From: Nemesobacter sp965204795
GTDB lineage: Bacteria > Desulfobacterota_D > UBA1144 > Nemesobacterales > Nemesobacteraceae
DNA: 64,000 nucleotides
Direction: 5' to 3'
Assembly: GCA_965204795.1 (NCBI GenBank)
Contig: OZ242012.1
Span: 186,001 to 250,000, forward strand
Part shown: positions 33,668 to 42,150 of the stretch, piece by piece
Layout: each line of letters begins with the position of its first letter
How positions within the stretch are numbered: the stretch's first letter is position 1
Position numbers and translations under genes: made by a program
Notes under the pieces: generated by a model
What the model saw: the letters and a program-made list of their open reading frames with translations, nothing else
Databases searched by the model: none
Told to the model about the DNA's origin: nothing

Positions 33668-34011
33668 TTGAAGGTAATAATAAAAGAAGACTGGTTGCCC
33701 GAGCTCTGCGGGAATTGATAGAAGAGCAGAGCGAGCAAAATGAATCGCACTACGAGGGTCTTGCCGATGAGCGCTACAGGGAAGAAACTGCCGTAATAAA
33801 GCAGGAACGGGAATTACAAAAAAGAGTTGCGCGCTGGGTGATGTGGGTGGTTTCTGTGTGGCTTTTTTTCATAGCCGTCTTGTTGGTTTGCGTCGGGAGT
33901 TCTCAGCTCAATTACTCCGACGGCGTTCTTATCGCCTTGCTTGCGACGACCACCGCCAACATCATAGGCTTGGCGTATTTCATGGCGAAGGGATTTTTCC
34001 CAAACAAGTAG
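33664..34011 (+). CDS. Small membrane protein, probable toxin of the Panacea pair
   Basis: A 115-residue protein starting at TTG 33664, overlapping the antitoxin stop (TTGA). A highly charged N-terminal helix (RALRELIEEQSEQNESHYEG) is followed by two transmembrane helices (about 55-77 VMWVVSVWLFFIAVLLVCVG and 86-108 VLIALLATTTANIIGLAYFM). A tail (AKGFFPNK) ends it. The order antitoxin-toxin and the overlap match Panacea operons, in which one toxin class acts on membranes. I know no named family. An alternative is a benign membrane partner. Confidence 0.6.
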   Translation: MIEGNNKRRLVARALRELIEEQSEQNESHYEGLADERYREETAVIKQERELQKRVARWVMWVVSVWLFFIAVLLVCVGSSQLNYSDGVLIALLATTTANIIGLAYFMAKGFFPNK

Positions 34012-34313
34012 CTTTTTGCTGTTGACTTCAATCTCCCGTTTCAGGGGCCTACACAAGGGTGGCAGGTTGTTGCGTTGGGTCGTTTCGCGGAGAAAAGCGG
34101 TTTTTTCAGGACGGCGCGTTCGACGCGGGCTTGAGAACGAAATTTCGGAAAAAACGGAGAAATCACCGCTTCCCGCGCGGAGATTCCGAGCCGGGTGGGA
34201 TTGATTTTTCCTGTTCCATCCTTTATTATTGGTCGCATGTTTGCCGGCGGGGTCGCCGGACGGAAATGCCGCTCCGCTCCCGCAGGCCCTTTCCGGAAAG
34301 GAGGTATGCAAAG

Positions 34314-35243
34314 TTGAGAAAACATTGTTTTGAAACGGTCGCGGGTTTCGTGCTGGGCGCCCTGCTGGTGGTTTTTCAGGCGGTCCCGGCCGCCGGAGCC
34401 GCGGACGGAAGGAACGGAAGCGGATTCTACGTGGGCGTCGAAGCCGGAATCTCGAAACCGCAGAATTTCAGGATCGCGCAGTTCGCGGTCAACCACCCGA
34501 CGCGCTGCGACGTGCTGCTCTACTCTAATCCTTCCGACGCGCCCTCGGGCGGCGCGTGCGCGAACAACACGTCGTCCGAGCTTGTCGAAAACAGGTTCGG
34601 TCTCGGCGCGGGCTTCGCCGGAGGCGCGACTCTGGGATACTCGCTCGGCAATTTCCGCTTCGAGGCGGAATACCTGAACCGCCGCCAGGGCCCCGTAAGC
34701 AAGCTCATCAGTCTGGGCTCCGGCGGAAACGACCCTCTGGCCACCAAGCAGAACGAGTGGAGCGAGGTGGACCCGCCGTCGGAGAGAGTGAGCGACTTCA
34801 CGGCACAGCATTTCTTCCTCAACGCCTACTACGATTTTCGAAACGATTCGCCGCTGACGCCGTATCTCGGCGGGGGAGCGGGCTTCGGCCTCGTGGACAT
34901 GAGGTACACGGCCCGCTTCACGCGAAAGGGCAACCTCGGAACGGCCGAATGGCAGCAGGCCGCCTCCGGCACCACCAGCATAGTCGACACCAAGCTTCGG
35001 GGCACCCCTTTCGGTTTCCAGGCCGTCGGAGGGGTCGACTACGGGCTCACCGAGCGCACTTCGGTCGGCGTGAAGGTGCGCTGGACGCGGTTTCTGGGCT
35101 TCAAGGACAACGACAAGCTGTGGAGGACGATTAGAAGTCACGCCCCCGTCCGCGCCGACGGCACGACGCCGTTTACGAGCGGATTCGATCTGGGCGCGAT
35201 GAACGTCTGGACGGTTACGGCTGGAATGAAGTATTACTTCTGA
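34314..35243 (+). CDS. Outer-membrane beta-barrel protein (Omp_b-brl-like)
   Basis: A 309-residue protein. The start is TTG at 34314, with AAGGAGG 9 bases upstream; the longer open frame before it is not coding. The signal peptide FETVAGFVLGALLVVFQA is cleaved near AAGA-AD. Barrel strands include FYVGVEAGISKPQNFRI, GGATLGYSLGNFRFEAEYL, FFLNAYYDFRNDSPLTPYLG, FGFQAVGGVDYGLTERTSVG and the terminal WTVTAGMKYYF. A disulfide-like pair (CDVLLYSNPSDAPSGGAC) marks a surface loop. Its function is unknown; it may be an adhesin-type or structural porin-like barrel. Confidence 0.8.
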   Translation: MRKHCFETVAGFVLGALLVVFQAVPAAGAADGRNGSGFYVGVEAGISKPQNFRIAQFAVNHPTRCDVLLYSNPSDAPSGGACANNTSSELVENRFGLGAGFAGGATLGYSLGNFRFEAEYLNRRQGPVSKLISLGSGGNDPLATKQNEWSEVDPPSERVSDFTAQHFFLNAYYDFRNDSPLTPYLGGGAGFGLVDMRYTARFTRKGNLGTAEWQQAASGTTSIVDTKLRGTPFGFQAVGGVDYGLTERTSVGVKVRWTRFLGFKDNDKLWRTIRSHAPVRADGTTPFTSGFDLGAMNVWTVTAGMKYYF

Positions 35244-35252
35244 GCCCGCGCG

Positions 35253-36458
35253 TCAGGAAAGCAGTTTTCCCATGAGTTTCCATCCCCGCGCCTCGAAGAC
35301 TCCGGTCGACCTCGCGCAGTCCTCGGTGTAGACCAGGGACTTTCGCTCTCCGGCGTCCGCGTCCGAGGAGTCGAGTATGGCGAAGGGCACGGGTTCGTTC
35401 ACGTGGGTTCTCACGTCCACCGGAGTCGGGTGATCCGACATGACGAGCACCCTGTATTCGCCGAACTCCCTTATCCCCTCGAGCGCCGGGCCCACCACCC
35501 TGAAGTCGAAGTCCTCGACCGCGCGCACCTTGAGTCCCGCGTCTCCCACGTGCCCGGTTTCGTCGGTGGCCTCTATGTGTATCATCGCCAGGTCGACCCG
35601 GCGAAGCGACTCCAGCGCGTACTCCACCTTTCCCTCGTAGTTGGTGTCGAGATATCCCGTGGCCCCGGGAACGTCGATCACTTCCATTCCCGCGAACTTT
35701 CCTATTCCCTTCACCAGGTCGACGGCCGACACGACCGACCCGGAAATTCCGTAAAGCTCCCGCAGGGAGGGCATCTCGGGCCTGGTTCCCTGGCCCCACA
35801 GCCATATGGAGTCCGCCGTGTTTTTTCCCGACGCCCTTCTCTTGCCGTTCACGGGATGGTCCGCCAGGACGTCCTGGGATTTTTCCATGAGGGCCACGAG
35901 CTTTTCCGAACCGTCTCCCGAGGGAAGCCACCGTCCCGTCTCGCTTCCCGGAATGTCGTGGGGCGGAGTGGTTCGCACGTCGGGGTTTCCTCCGCGCCAG
36001 AGCAGAAGGTGGCGGTAGCTCACCCCCTGGCTCAGGGAGAACTCCTCGCAGTCGATTTCCTTCTTCAGGCTCTCGACTATCTCTCCCGCCTCCTCGTCCG
36101 TTATGTGTCCCGCGCTGTAGTCTTCGAGCAGCGTTCTTCCCCGTCTTCGCCGGAACGTGACGAGGTTGCAGCGCACGGCCACGTCCCCCTCGCCGAGCTC
36201 CACTCCTATGTTCGCCGCCTCGAGGGGAGCGCGGCCCGTGTAGTAGAGCGTCGGGTCGTAGCCGAGCACGGAGAGGTTTCCGACGTCGCTTCCCGGCGGA
36301 AGGGAGTCGGGGATGGTCTTGGCCGTTCCGAACGCCCGCGCGTTTCGGGCCACGAAGTCGAGGTTCGGGGTGCGGGCGGCCTCGAGAGGGGTCTTTCCCC
36401 CGAGACTCTGGAGCTTGTGGTCGGGCATGCCGTCGCCCTGGAGGATCACGTATTTCAC
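35253..36458 (-). CDS. apgM: Cofactor-independent phosphoglycerate mutase, archaeal type
   Basis: A 401-residue enzyme of the alkaline-phosphatase superfamily interconverting 3- and 2-phosphoglycerate. Seen are VILQGDGMPDHKLQSLGGKT (metal-binding Asp), SLPPGSDVGNLSVLGYDP (catalytic Ser), HIEATDETGHVGD and VMSDHPTPVDVRTH (metal ligands). ApgM is mainly archaeal but occurs in several bacterial phyla, including deltaproteobacteria. It is transcribed alone and converges with the outer-membrane protein gene. Confidence 0.94.
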   Translation of the reverse strand: MKYVILQGDGMPDHKLQSLGGKTPLEAARTPNLDFVARNARAFGTAKTIPDSLPPGSDVGNLSVLGYDPTLYYTGRAPLEAANIGVELGEGDVAVRCNLVTFRRRRGRTLLEDYSAGHITDEEAGEIVESLKKEIDCEEFSLSQGVSYRHLLLWRGGNPDVRTTPPHDIPGSETGRWLPSGDGSEKLVALMEKSQDVLADHPVNGKRRASGKNTADSIWLWGQGTRPEMPSLRELYGISGSVVSAVDLVKGIGKFAGMEVIDVPGATGYLDTNYEGKVEYALESLRRVDLAMIHIEATDETGHVGDAGLKVRAVEDFDFRVVGPALEGIREFGEYRVLVMSDHPTPVDVRTHVNEPVPFAILDSSDADAGERKSLVYTEDCARSTGVFEARGWKLMGKLLS

Positions 36459-36516
36459 GGGAAAAAGATGGTATACGCAAATCGGGAGTAATCAAGACCG
36501 GCGGCGGGACGGCCGC

Positions 36517-36891
36517 TCACGATATGTCGACCGCGTGCTTCTTGAGGTCCGAAACGGGGATCACGTCGAGCGCCGCGGCGTGGGTCGAGCACAGGAACAC
36601 GGGAGGGGCCGCGCCCGCCTCGAACGCCTCTTTCCAGCGAACCGCGCAGAGACACCACCTGTCGCCCGCGGCGAGCCCCGGGAATCCGAACTCCGGTCTC
36701 GGGGTCAGAAGATCGTTTCCCCGCGATTTCGAAAAGAGCAGGAACTCCTCGGTCATCTCCGCGCACACGAGATGCCTTCCCGGGTCCTCGGCCGAGGCCC
36801 GGCAGCACCCGTCCCTGAAAAACCCCGTCGCGGGGTCCGAACCGCACTCCTCGAGAGGCTCTCCGAAAACGTTTCTCTGGCCGCCTTCCAT
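36517..36891 (-). CDS. DUF2237 family protein
   Basis: A 124-residue protein: NVFGEPLEECGSDPATGFFR near the start, then DGCCRASAEDPGRHLVCAEM, EFLLFSKSRGNDLLTPRPEF, and GDRWCLCAVRWKEAFEAGAA through FLCSTHAAALDVI. These Cys and Trp patterns define DUF2237, a widespread cytoplasmic family of unknown function. I chose the ATG at 36891, after a purine-rich GGGGAGAAACG. It is transcribed divergently from aroA. Confidence 0.88.
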   Translation of the reverse strand: MEGGQRNVFGEPLEECGSDPATGFFRDGCCRASAEDPGRHLVCAEMTEEFLLFSKSRGNDLLTPRPEFGFPGLAAGDRWCLCAVRWKEAFEAGAAPPVFLCSTHAAALDVIPVSDLKKHAVDIS

Positions 36892-36922
36892 CGTTTCTCC
36901 CCGGCGCTTTGCCGTCCCGACC

Positions 36923-36957
36923 ATTATATACTTATTCGCCCGCTTCGAGTATATAAT
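36923..36957. promoter_or_regulatory. Divergent promoter region, DUF2237 / aroA
   Basis: Two TATAAT boxes point apart: minus-strand at 36923-36928 (for DUF2237) and plus-strand at 36952-36957 (for aroA). Neither has a strong -35. The aroA ATG is only 16 bases after its -10 and has no ribosome-binding site, so its mRNA would carry a leader of about 9 bases. Confidence 0.5.
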
Positions 36958-36972
36958 TTTCCCGATCGTTCC

Positions 36973-38262
36973 ATGTCCGACTTCGCGGTGAAGCAAAAAC
37001 CCTGGGTGTTTCGGGGCGAAACGACTCCCCCGGGGGACAAGTCCGTTTCCCACAGGGCTGTTCTGCTGGGCGCCCTGGCCGAGGGAAAGACCCGGGTCCG
37101 GGGATTTCTCGCGGCGCAGGACACCCTGTCCACCGCCTCGGCCGTGAGAAGCATGGGCGTCGGGGTCGCGACGGGCCCCGGGGAGGCGGAGATTTCGGGC
37201 AACGGTCTTTTCGGACTGCGCGCCCCCCGGGGCGCCATAGACGCCGGAAACTCGGGAACCACCGCGAGGCTGCTCGCGGGAATCCTAAGCGCCCAGAACT
37301 TCGCTTCCTCGATAACCGGAGACGCGTCCCTGCGCTCGCGTCCCATGTCCAGAATCACGCTTCCCCTGCGCCGGATGGGCGCCCGCTTTTCGGGAAAGGG
37401 CGATTTTCTTCCGCTCGGGATCGAGGGGGCGGACCTCGTGGGAACGACCTACGCTCCTCCGCAGGCGAGCGCCCAGGTGAAGTCGGCCGTTCTCCTCGCG
37501 GGACTCTACGCCGAGGGGGAGACGCGCGTCGTTGAAAAGGTTCCCACCCGCGACCACACCGAGAGAATGCTCCGCCACTTCGGGGTCGGGGTCGGGGTCC
37601 GCGGAAACGAGGTCTCGGTCTCCCGCGCCGCGCCGTTTCGCGCCGCGGACGTGGAGGTTCCCTCGGACATTTCCTCCGCCGCGTTCTTCATGGTGGCGGC
37701 CGCGATAAATCCCGGCTCCGAGGTGCTTGTGAGAAACGTGGGAGTCAACCCGCTTCGCGCGGGCGTGCTCGACGTTCTGCGGGAAATGGGAGCGGACATC
37801 TCCGAGGAGAACCGGAGGGAGGTCTGCGGGGAGCCCGTGGCGGATCTGGTCGCCCGCTACGCGCCGCTTCGCGCGACGCGCGTGGACGGGGATCTGGTGT
37901 CCCGGGCAATAGACGAGCTCCCCGCAGTCGCGGTCGCCGCGTGCTTCGCCGAGGGAGAGACGGTCATAACGGGGGCGGGAGAGCTTCGGGTGAAGGAAAG
38001 CGACAGGATAAGCGCGATGGTGGGGGAGCTTCGCGCGCTCGGGGCGGACGTCGAGGAGCTTCCGGACGGAATGGCGATAAACGGGGCGGAAGACGTCCGG
38101 GGCGGGCGGTGCCGTTCTCTCGGCGACCACAGGGTCTGCATGTCGCTTGCGGTCGCGGCCACGCGGGCGCGGGAGGAGACGGTCGTCGAGGGCGCGGAGT
38201 GCGCGGCCGTTTCGTTTCCCGGGTTTTTCGAGACCTTCTCCGCCCTCGGAAGCAGGGGATGA
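36973..38262 (+). CDS. aroA: 3-phosphoshikimate 1-carboxyvinyltransferase (EPSP synthase)
   Basis: A 429-residue shikimate-pathway enzyme joining PEP to shikimate-3-P. Motifs are PPGDKSVSHRAVLLGALAEG, DAGNSGTTARLLAGIL, DASLRSRPMSRITLPLRRMG, PPQASAQVKSAVLLAGLYAE and RVKESDRISAMVGELRALGA. The ATG at 36973 begins just before the conserved domain; a much longer open frame upstream (from 36313) is only unstopped GC-rich sequence. The stop overlaps cmk (ATGA). It heads the conserved aroA-cmk-rpsA run. Confidence 0.97.
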   Translation: MSDFAVKQKPWVFRGETTPPGDKSVSHRAVLLGALAEGKTRVRGFLAAQDTLSTASAVRSMGVGVATGPGEAEISGNGLFGLRAPRGAIDAGNSGTTARLLAGILSAQNFASSITGDASLRSRPMSRITLPLRRMGARFSGKGDFLPLGIEGADLVGTTYAPPQASAQVKSAVLLAGLYAEGETRVVEKVPTRDHTERMLRHFGVGVGVRGNEVSVSRAAPFRAADVEVPSDISSAAFFMVAAAINPGSEVLVRNVGVNPLRAGVLDVLREMGADISEENRREVCGEPVADLVARYAPLRATRVDGDLVSRAIDELPAVAVAACFAEGETVITGAGELRVKESDRISAMVGELRALGADVEELPDGMAINGAEDVRGGRCRSLGDHRVCMSLAVAATRAREETVVEGAECAAVSFPGFFETFSALGSRG

Positions 38263-38933
38263 GCGCGGACGACAACATAATCACCATAGACGGGCCCGCG
38301 GGAGTGGGCAAAAGCACCGTGTCGCGGCTCGTGGCCGACGCCCTCGGGTTTTTCTGCCTCGACACGGGAGCCATGTACAGGGCGGTCGCGCTCAAGGCGG
38401 CCGCGACGGGAACGGATTTCCGCGACCCCGCGGCGCTGGAGGCGATGCTTCGGGAGACGACCGTGGGGTTTTCCGAAGCCGGGAGGATTCTTCTCGACTC
38501 CCGCGACGTGTCGGGCGCGATAAGGACCGCGGCCGTCTCCTCCCTTTCCTCCGAGCTCGCGGCGCTCGGAGAAGTGAGGAAGTTTCTCGTCGCGGTACAG
38601 AGAAAGATCGGGGAGGGGGGGCGCGTCGTCGCCGAGGGCCGGGACATGGGAACGCACGTCTTTCCCCGGGCGGCGCACAAGTTCTACATCGACGCGCCGG
38701 CCTCCGAGAGGGCGAAAAGGAGATTTCTCCAGGACGCTCCGGCGGGGGCGGGCGTCGGGGAGATAGAGGCGGGGCTTCGCGAGCGGGACCGCCGCGACGC
38801 GCGTCGGGAAAAAAGCCCGCTGCGTCCCGCTCCCGACGCCGTCGTGATAGACACCGCCCGCCTAGACGCGCGGGGGGTGGCCCGCGAAATACTCGCCCGG
38901 ACGGGGAACCTCCGCCCCGGGGACGGAAAATAA
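38259..38933 (+). CDS. cmk: Cytidylate kinase
   Basis: A 224-residue P-loop kinase: IITIDGPAGVGKSTVSRLVA (Walker A), FCLDTGAMYRAVALKA and VVAEGRDMGTHVFPRAAHKF (CMP site), then RERDRRDARREKSPLRPAPD (lid with Arg cluster). It phosphorylates CMP/dCMP to diphosphates. It overlaps aroA by four bases and precedes rpsA, the classical order. Length is standard. Confidence 0.97.
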   Translation: MSADDNIITIDGPAGVGKSTVSRLVADALGFFCLDTGAMYRAVALKAAATGTDFRDPAALEAMLRETTVGFSEAGRILLDSRDVSGAIRTAAVSSLSSELAALGEVRKFLVAVQRKIGEGGRVVAEGRDMGTHVFPRAAHKFYIDAPASERAKRRFLQDAPAGAGVGEIEAGLRERDRRDARREKSPLRPAPDAVVIDTARLDARGVAREILARTGNLRPGDGK

Positions 38934-39029
38934 CTTTTCCCCGCCGTCTCCCGCGCTTTATTTTTGGCGGTTTTCGTGTACTCTCTTGCTTTCAAGCACC
39001 CAAAAACTGACACAAGGCGGCCGACCGAC

Positions 39030-40745
39030 ATGATCCAGGAAAACGAAATAACCGATTCCGGCGAGAAGAGCTTCGAGGAGCTGCTCGACGAGAGCATGGA
39101 GTCGAACTTCAGCGAGCCCGAAAACGGCGAACTCGCCGTGGGAAGGGTGATAAGGGTGGATTCCGACTCCGTCTTCATAGACCTCGGGTTCAAGTTCGAG
39201 TGCATGGTTCCCCTGGGCCAGTTTCCGATGAAGGACGGGCGCCGCGAGGTGGAAGTGGGTTCCGAGATAGAGGTGCTGGTCGAGCGGCCCAATCCCAACA
39301 CGGTCAGGGCGTCGAAGCACAAGGCCGACCAGGTGCGGGAGAAAAGGGCCATAGGGGAGAAGTTCAGAAACGGGGAGCCCGTGGCGACGAAGATACTCAA
39401 GCGCGTCAAGGGCGGCTTTTCCTGCGACATAGGCACCGACACGTCCTTCAAGGTCTTTCTTCCCGGTTCGCAGGTCGCGCTTCGCCCCATCGGGGATTTC
39501 GACCAGATGGTGGGCCGCACCATCGAGACCCGCATAATCCAGAACGACGACCACGGGGTGGTGGTGTCGCGAAGGGTCATTCTGGAGGAGGAGAGGGAGG
39601 AGAAAAGAAAGCAGACGCTCGCCACCATAGCCGAAGGCCAGACGGTGCCGGGACGGGTGGTGAAGATAATAGACACGGGGGCGTTCGTCGACATAGGGGG
39701 CATGGAGGGCTTCGTTCCCATAGGGGAGATTTCCTGGGGAAGAGTGAGGCATCCCGGCGACGCGATCAGCGAGGACCAGGAGGTCGAGGTGAAGATCCTC
39801 AAGCTCGAGATCGAAAGCGGGAAGATGACCCTCGGCATAAGACAGACCACCGAGGACCCGTGGGAAACCGTCGCGCGCAGGTACTCGGCCGGCGCCAGGG
39901 TGAGGGGAAAGGCCGTCTTCGCGGCGGATTTCGGCGTGTTCGTGGAGCTTGAGCCCGGCGTGGAGGGGCTTGTGCACGTAAGCGAGCTTTCCTGGCTCAA
40001 GAACTTCCGCCATCCCAAGGAGGTCGTGGAGGCCGGAAGCGAGCTCGAAGTGGCGGTCCTGGCGGTGAAGCCCAGGGAAAGAAGGATATCTCTCAGTCTC
40101 AGGCAGATACAGAAAAATCCCTGGGACGAGTTTCGCGAAACCCATCCCCCCAACACCAGGATCAAGGGCACGATAAGGAACGTCACCGACATAGGGATTT
40201 TCGTCGAGGTCGCTCCCGACATGGTGGGGCTGGTGCGCCCCGAGAACATAAGCTGGGAGGGGGACGCAGACGCCCTCGGGACGTTCTCGAGCGCCGACGT
40301 CGGAAAAGAGATAGAGGTGGCGATCCTGAACGTCATTCCCAGGCAGAGAAAGATAGGGCTCGGAATAAAGCAGCTCACGCCGGATCCGTGGAACAAGGTG
40401 CTCAGGGAATACAAGGTGAACGAGACCGTCGTCACTTCGACCGTGGAGGAGATACTCGACGCGGGAGTCACGGTGGTTCTCGGGGACAACGTGCGCGGCT
40501 TCTACGGCATCCGCGAGTTCAGGGGCGACGCGGGGGAGCCGGGACACCGCTCCCTCAAGGTGGGCGACGAGATAAGCGGTCTCGTCACGGGCTTCAACAA
40601 GCCCAAGCACCAGGTCAACCTGAGCCGCAGGAGACTCGAGAAGAAGCAGGAGAAGGAAACCGTGAAGAACTTCGCCTCCTCGGGCGAGGACGGCTCCTTC
40701 AAGCTCGGGGACATACTGAACGAAAAACTGAAGGCCCTCGACTAG
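39030..40745 (+). CDS. rpsA: 30S ribosomal protein S1
   Basis: A 571-residue protein with six S1 (OB-fold) repeats: FIDLGFKFECMVPLGQF, FSCDIGTDTSFKVFLPG, GAFVDIGGMEGFVPIGEISW, GVFVELEPGVEGLVHVSELSW, IGIFVEVAPDMVGLVRPENI and GVTVVLGDNVRGFYGIREF. It recruits mRNA to the 30S subunit and melts structure, which matters where genes lack Shine-Dalgarno sites. I choose ATG 39030; an earlier in-frame ATG at 38964 gives 22 extra non-conserved residues. Confidence 0.96.
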   Translation: MIQENEITDSGEKSFEELLDESMESNFSEPENGELAVGRVIRVDSDSVFIDLGFKFECMVPLGQFPMKDGRREVEVGSEIEVLVERPNPNTVRASKHKADQVREKRAIGEKFRNGEPVATKILKRVKGGFSCDIGTDTSFKVFLPGSQVALRPIGDFDQMVGRTIETRIIQNDDHGVVVSRRVILEEEREEKRKQTLATIAEGQTVPGRVVKIIDTGAFVDIGGMEGFVPIGEISWGRVRHPGDAISEDQEVEVKILKLEIESGKMTLGIRQTTEDPWETVARRYSAGARVRGKAVFAADFGVFVELEPGVEGLVHVSELSWLKNFRHPKEVVEAGSELEVAVLAVKPRERRISLSLRQIQKNPWDEFRETHPPNTRIKGTIRNVTDIGIFVEVAPDMVGLVRPENISWEGDADALGTFSSADVGKEIEVAILNVIPRQRKIGLGIKQLTPDPWNKVLREYKVNETVVTSTVEEILDAGVTVVLGDNVRGFYGIREFRGDAGEPGHRSLKVGDEISGLVTGFNKPKHQVNLSRRRLEKKQEKETVKNFASSGEDGSFKLGDILNEKLKALD

Positions 40746-40768
40746 CCCAGGAGGGGGGAGGCTTCGAC

Positions 40769-41653
40769 CTGAACCGCTTTCTCAAAACCTTTCTCTGCGT
40801 GCTCGCCGTGTTCTTCGCCGTCTGCTTCGGGATCGGAATAGGGTTTCTCGTTTCGGGGGAGAAGGGCGATCTCGGCCGCCCGGGCGTGGCCGTCGTGAAC
40901 GTCGAGGGAGTCATACTCGACTCCTCCGCCTACCTCGAAAGCCTGAGGCTCATACGCCGAAACGACTCGGTCAAGGCCGTGGTGGTGAGGATAAACTCCC
41001 CCGGCGGGGCGGTGGCGGCCTCCCAGGAGATCTACGAGGAGGTGGAAAGGCTCGGCGAGCTGCTGCCCGTCGTGGCGAGCATGGGGAACGTCGCCGCTTC
41101 GGGAGGCTACTACGTGGCGTGCGCGGCCGACACGATCTACGCGAACCCCGGGACCGTGACCGGAAGCATAGGAGTCATAGCCCAGTTCGCCAACTACGAG
41201 CAGCTGCTCGAGTGGGCGAGGATAGACGTCGAGGTGATAAAGAGCGGAAAGATGAAGGACATGGGTTCGCCGCTTCGCGAGATGCCCGAGGAGGAGAGGG
41301 CGTATCTCCAGGGTCTCATGGACGAGGTTCACGAGCAGTTCAAGGGCGCGGTCGCCGAGAGCAGGAAGATCGACCGCGCGAAGGTCGAGTCGTTTTCCGA
41401 CGGAAGGATAGTTACGGGAGCCGCGGCCAGGGAGCTCGGGCTGGTGGACGAGACTGGAAACCTCGAGACCGCGGTCGCCGAGGCCAGAAGGCTCGCGGGT
41501 CTCGAAGACGACGCGCCCGTGGTCGAGTACCCGAAAAGAAAGCACCCCCTGCTGGAGCTTCTCTTTCCCGAAGGCTCCGTCGCCCGCGGCATCTTCGCCT
41601 CTCCCGTCGGGACGGGCTTCGGACTTTTCTACCTGGCCGGCGTCGCCCCCTAG
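40769..41653 (+). CDS. sppA: Signal peptide peptidase SppA (short form)
   Basis: A 294-residue inner-membrane serine peptidase. An N-terminal anchor (FLCVLAVFFAVCFGIGIGFL) is followed by RINSPGGAVAASQEIYEEVE, GNVAASGGYYVACAADTIYA (catalytic Ser) and VIKSGKMKDMGSPLREM (catalytic Lys). The best start is a CTG at 40769, 7 bases after GGAGGGGGGAGG; no ATG, GTG or TTG fits the domain start. It cleaves residual signal peptides in the membrane. It follows rpsA by 23 bases. Confidence 0.9.
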   Translation: MNRFLKTFLCVLAVFFAVCFGIGIGFLVSGEKGDLGRPGVAVVNVEGVILDSSAYLESLRLIRRNDSVKAVVVRINSPGGAVAASQEIYEEVERLGELLPVVASMGNVAASGGYYVACAADTIYANPGTVTGSIGVIAQFANYEQLLEWARIDVEVIKSGKMKDMGSPLREMPEEERAYLQGLMDEVHEQFKGAVAESRKIDRAKVESFSDGRIVTGAAARELGLVDETGNLETAVAEARRLAGLEDDAPVVEYPKRKHPLLELLFPEGSVARGIFASPVGTGFGLFYLAGVAP

Positions 41654-41668
41654 GCGGGAGCGCCGCGA

Positions 41669-41697
41669 TTGTCTTTCGCCGCGAAAGCTGATATTCT
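41669..41697 (+). promoter_or_regulatory. Promoter of lapA-lipA
   Basis: TTGTCT (41669-41674), a 17-base spacer and TATTCT (41692-41697), 57 bases before the LapA-domain gene. Confidence 0.5.
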
Positions 41698-41754
41698 AGG
41701 ACGAAACGGCCGGGGCGCGCCGCGACGGCCGCCCGCGACGTTTTCGGACTGCCC

Positions 41755-42150
41755 ATGAAGCACGTAAAAAGATTCTTTCTCGTCCTGCTGCTCGTTTTTC
41801 TCGCCGTCTTCTACTTTCAGAACAGCGGGGCGGTCGGGGAGATGTTCACCAAGGTTTTCCTGTTCAGGCTGGATCTCCTGGTGTTCGACCAGTTCGGCCC
41901 CGTGGGCGTCTACAACGCCGGCCTGATGGCCGCCGTGTTCGTTCTCGGCGCGCTTTCGGTTTTCCTCCTGGGTTTTCTCAGAAAATCTTCGAGCCGCTCG
42001 GAGCTCAAACGGAGCAGGGAAACGGTCGGGAAACTCGAGCGCAAGGTCGAGGAGCTTGAGAAAAGTCTTCTCGAGCAGAAGGTCGAGCGTCTCAGCGAAA
42101 AGGCTCCCGAAAGCGGCGGGGGGCGAACCCCCTTTCAGTCTCCGAAATGA
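41755..42150 (+). CDS. LapA-domain membrane protein
   Basis: A 131-residue protein with two transmembrane helices (about 5-24 and 57-78) around FYFQNSGAVGEMFTKVFLF, the LapA/DUF1049 pattern, then a coiled coil (KRSRETVGKLERKVEELEKS). LapA/YciS-type proteins act with LapB in lipopolysaccharide assembly control; no lapB is adjacent. The stop overlaps lipA (ATGA). Confidence 0.8.
   Translation: MKHVKRFFLVLLLVFLAVFYFQNSGAVGEMFTKVFLFRLDLLVFDQFGPVGVYNAGLMAAVFVLGALSVFLLGFLRKSSSRSELKRSRETVGKLERKVEELEKSLLEQKVERLSEKAPESGGGRTPFQSPK

Noticed and set aside
36313..36972. 220-codon N-terminal extension of aroA
   Set aside because: Antisense to apgM and DUF2237; the aroA domain begins at 36973.
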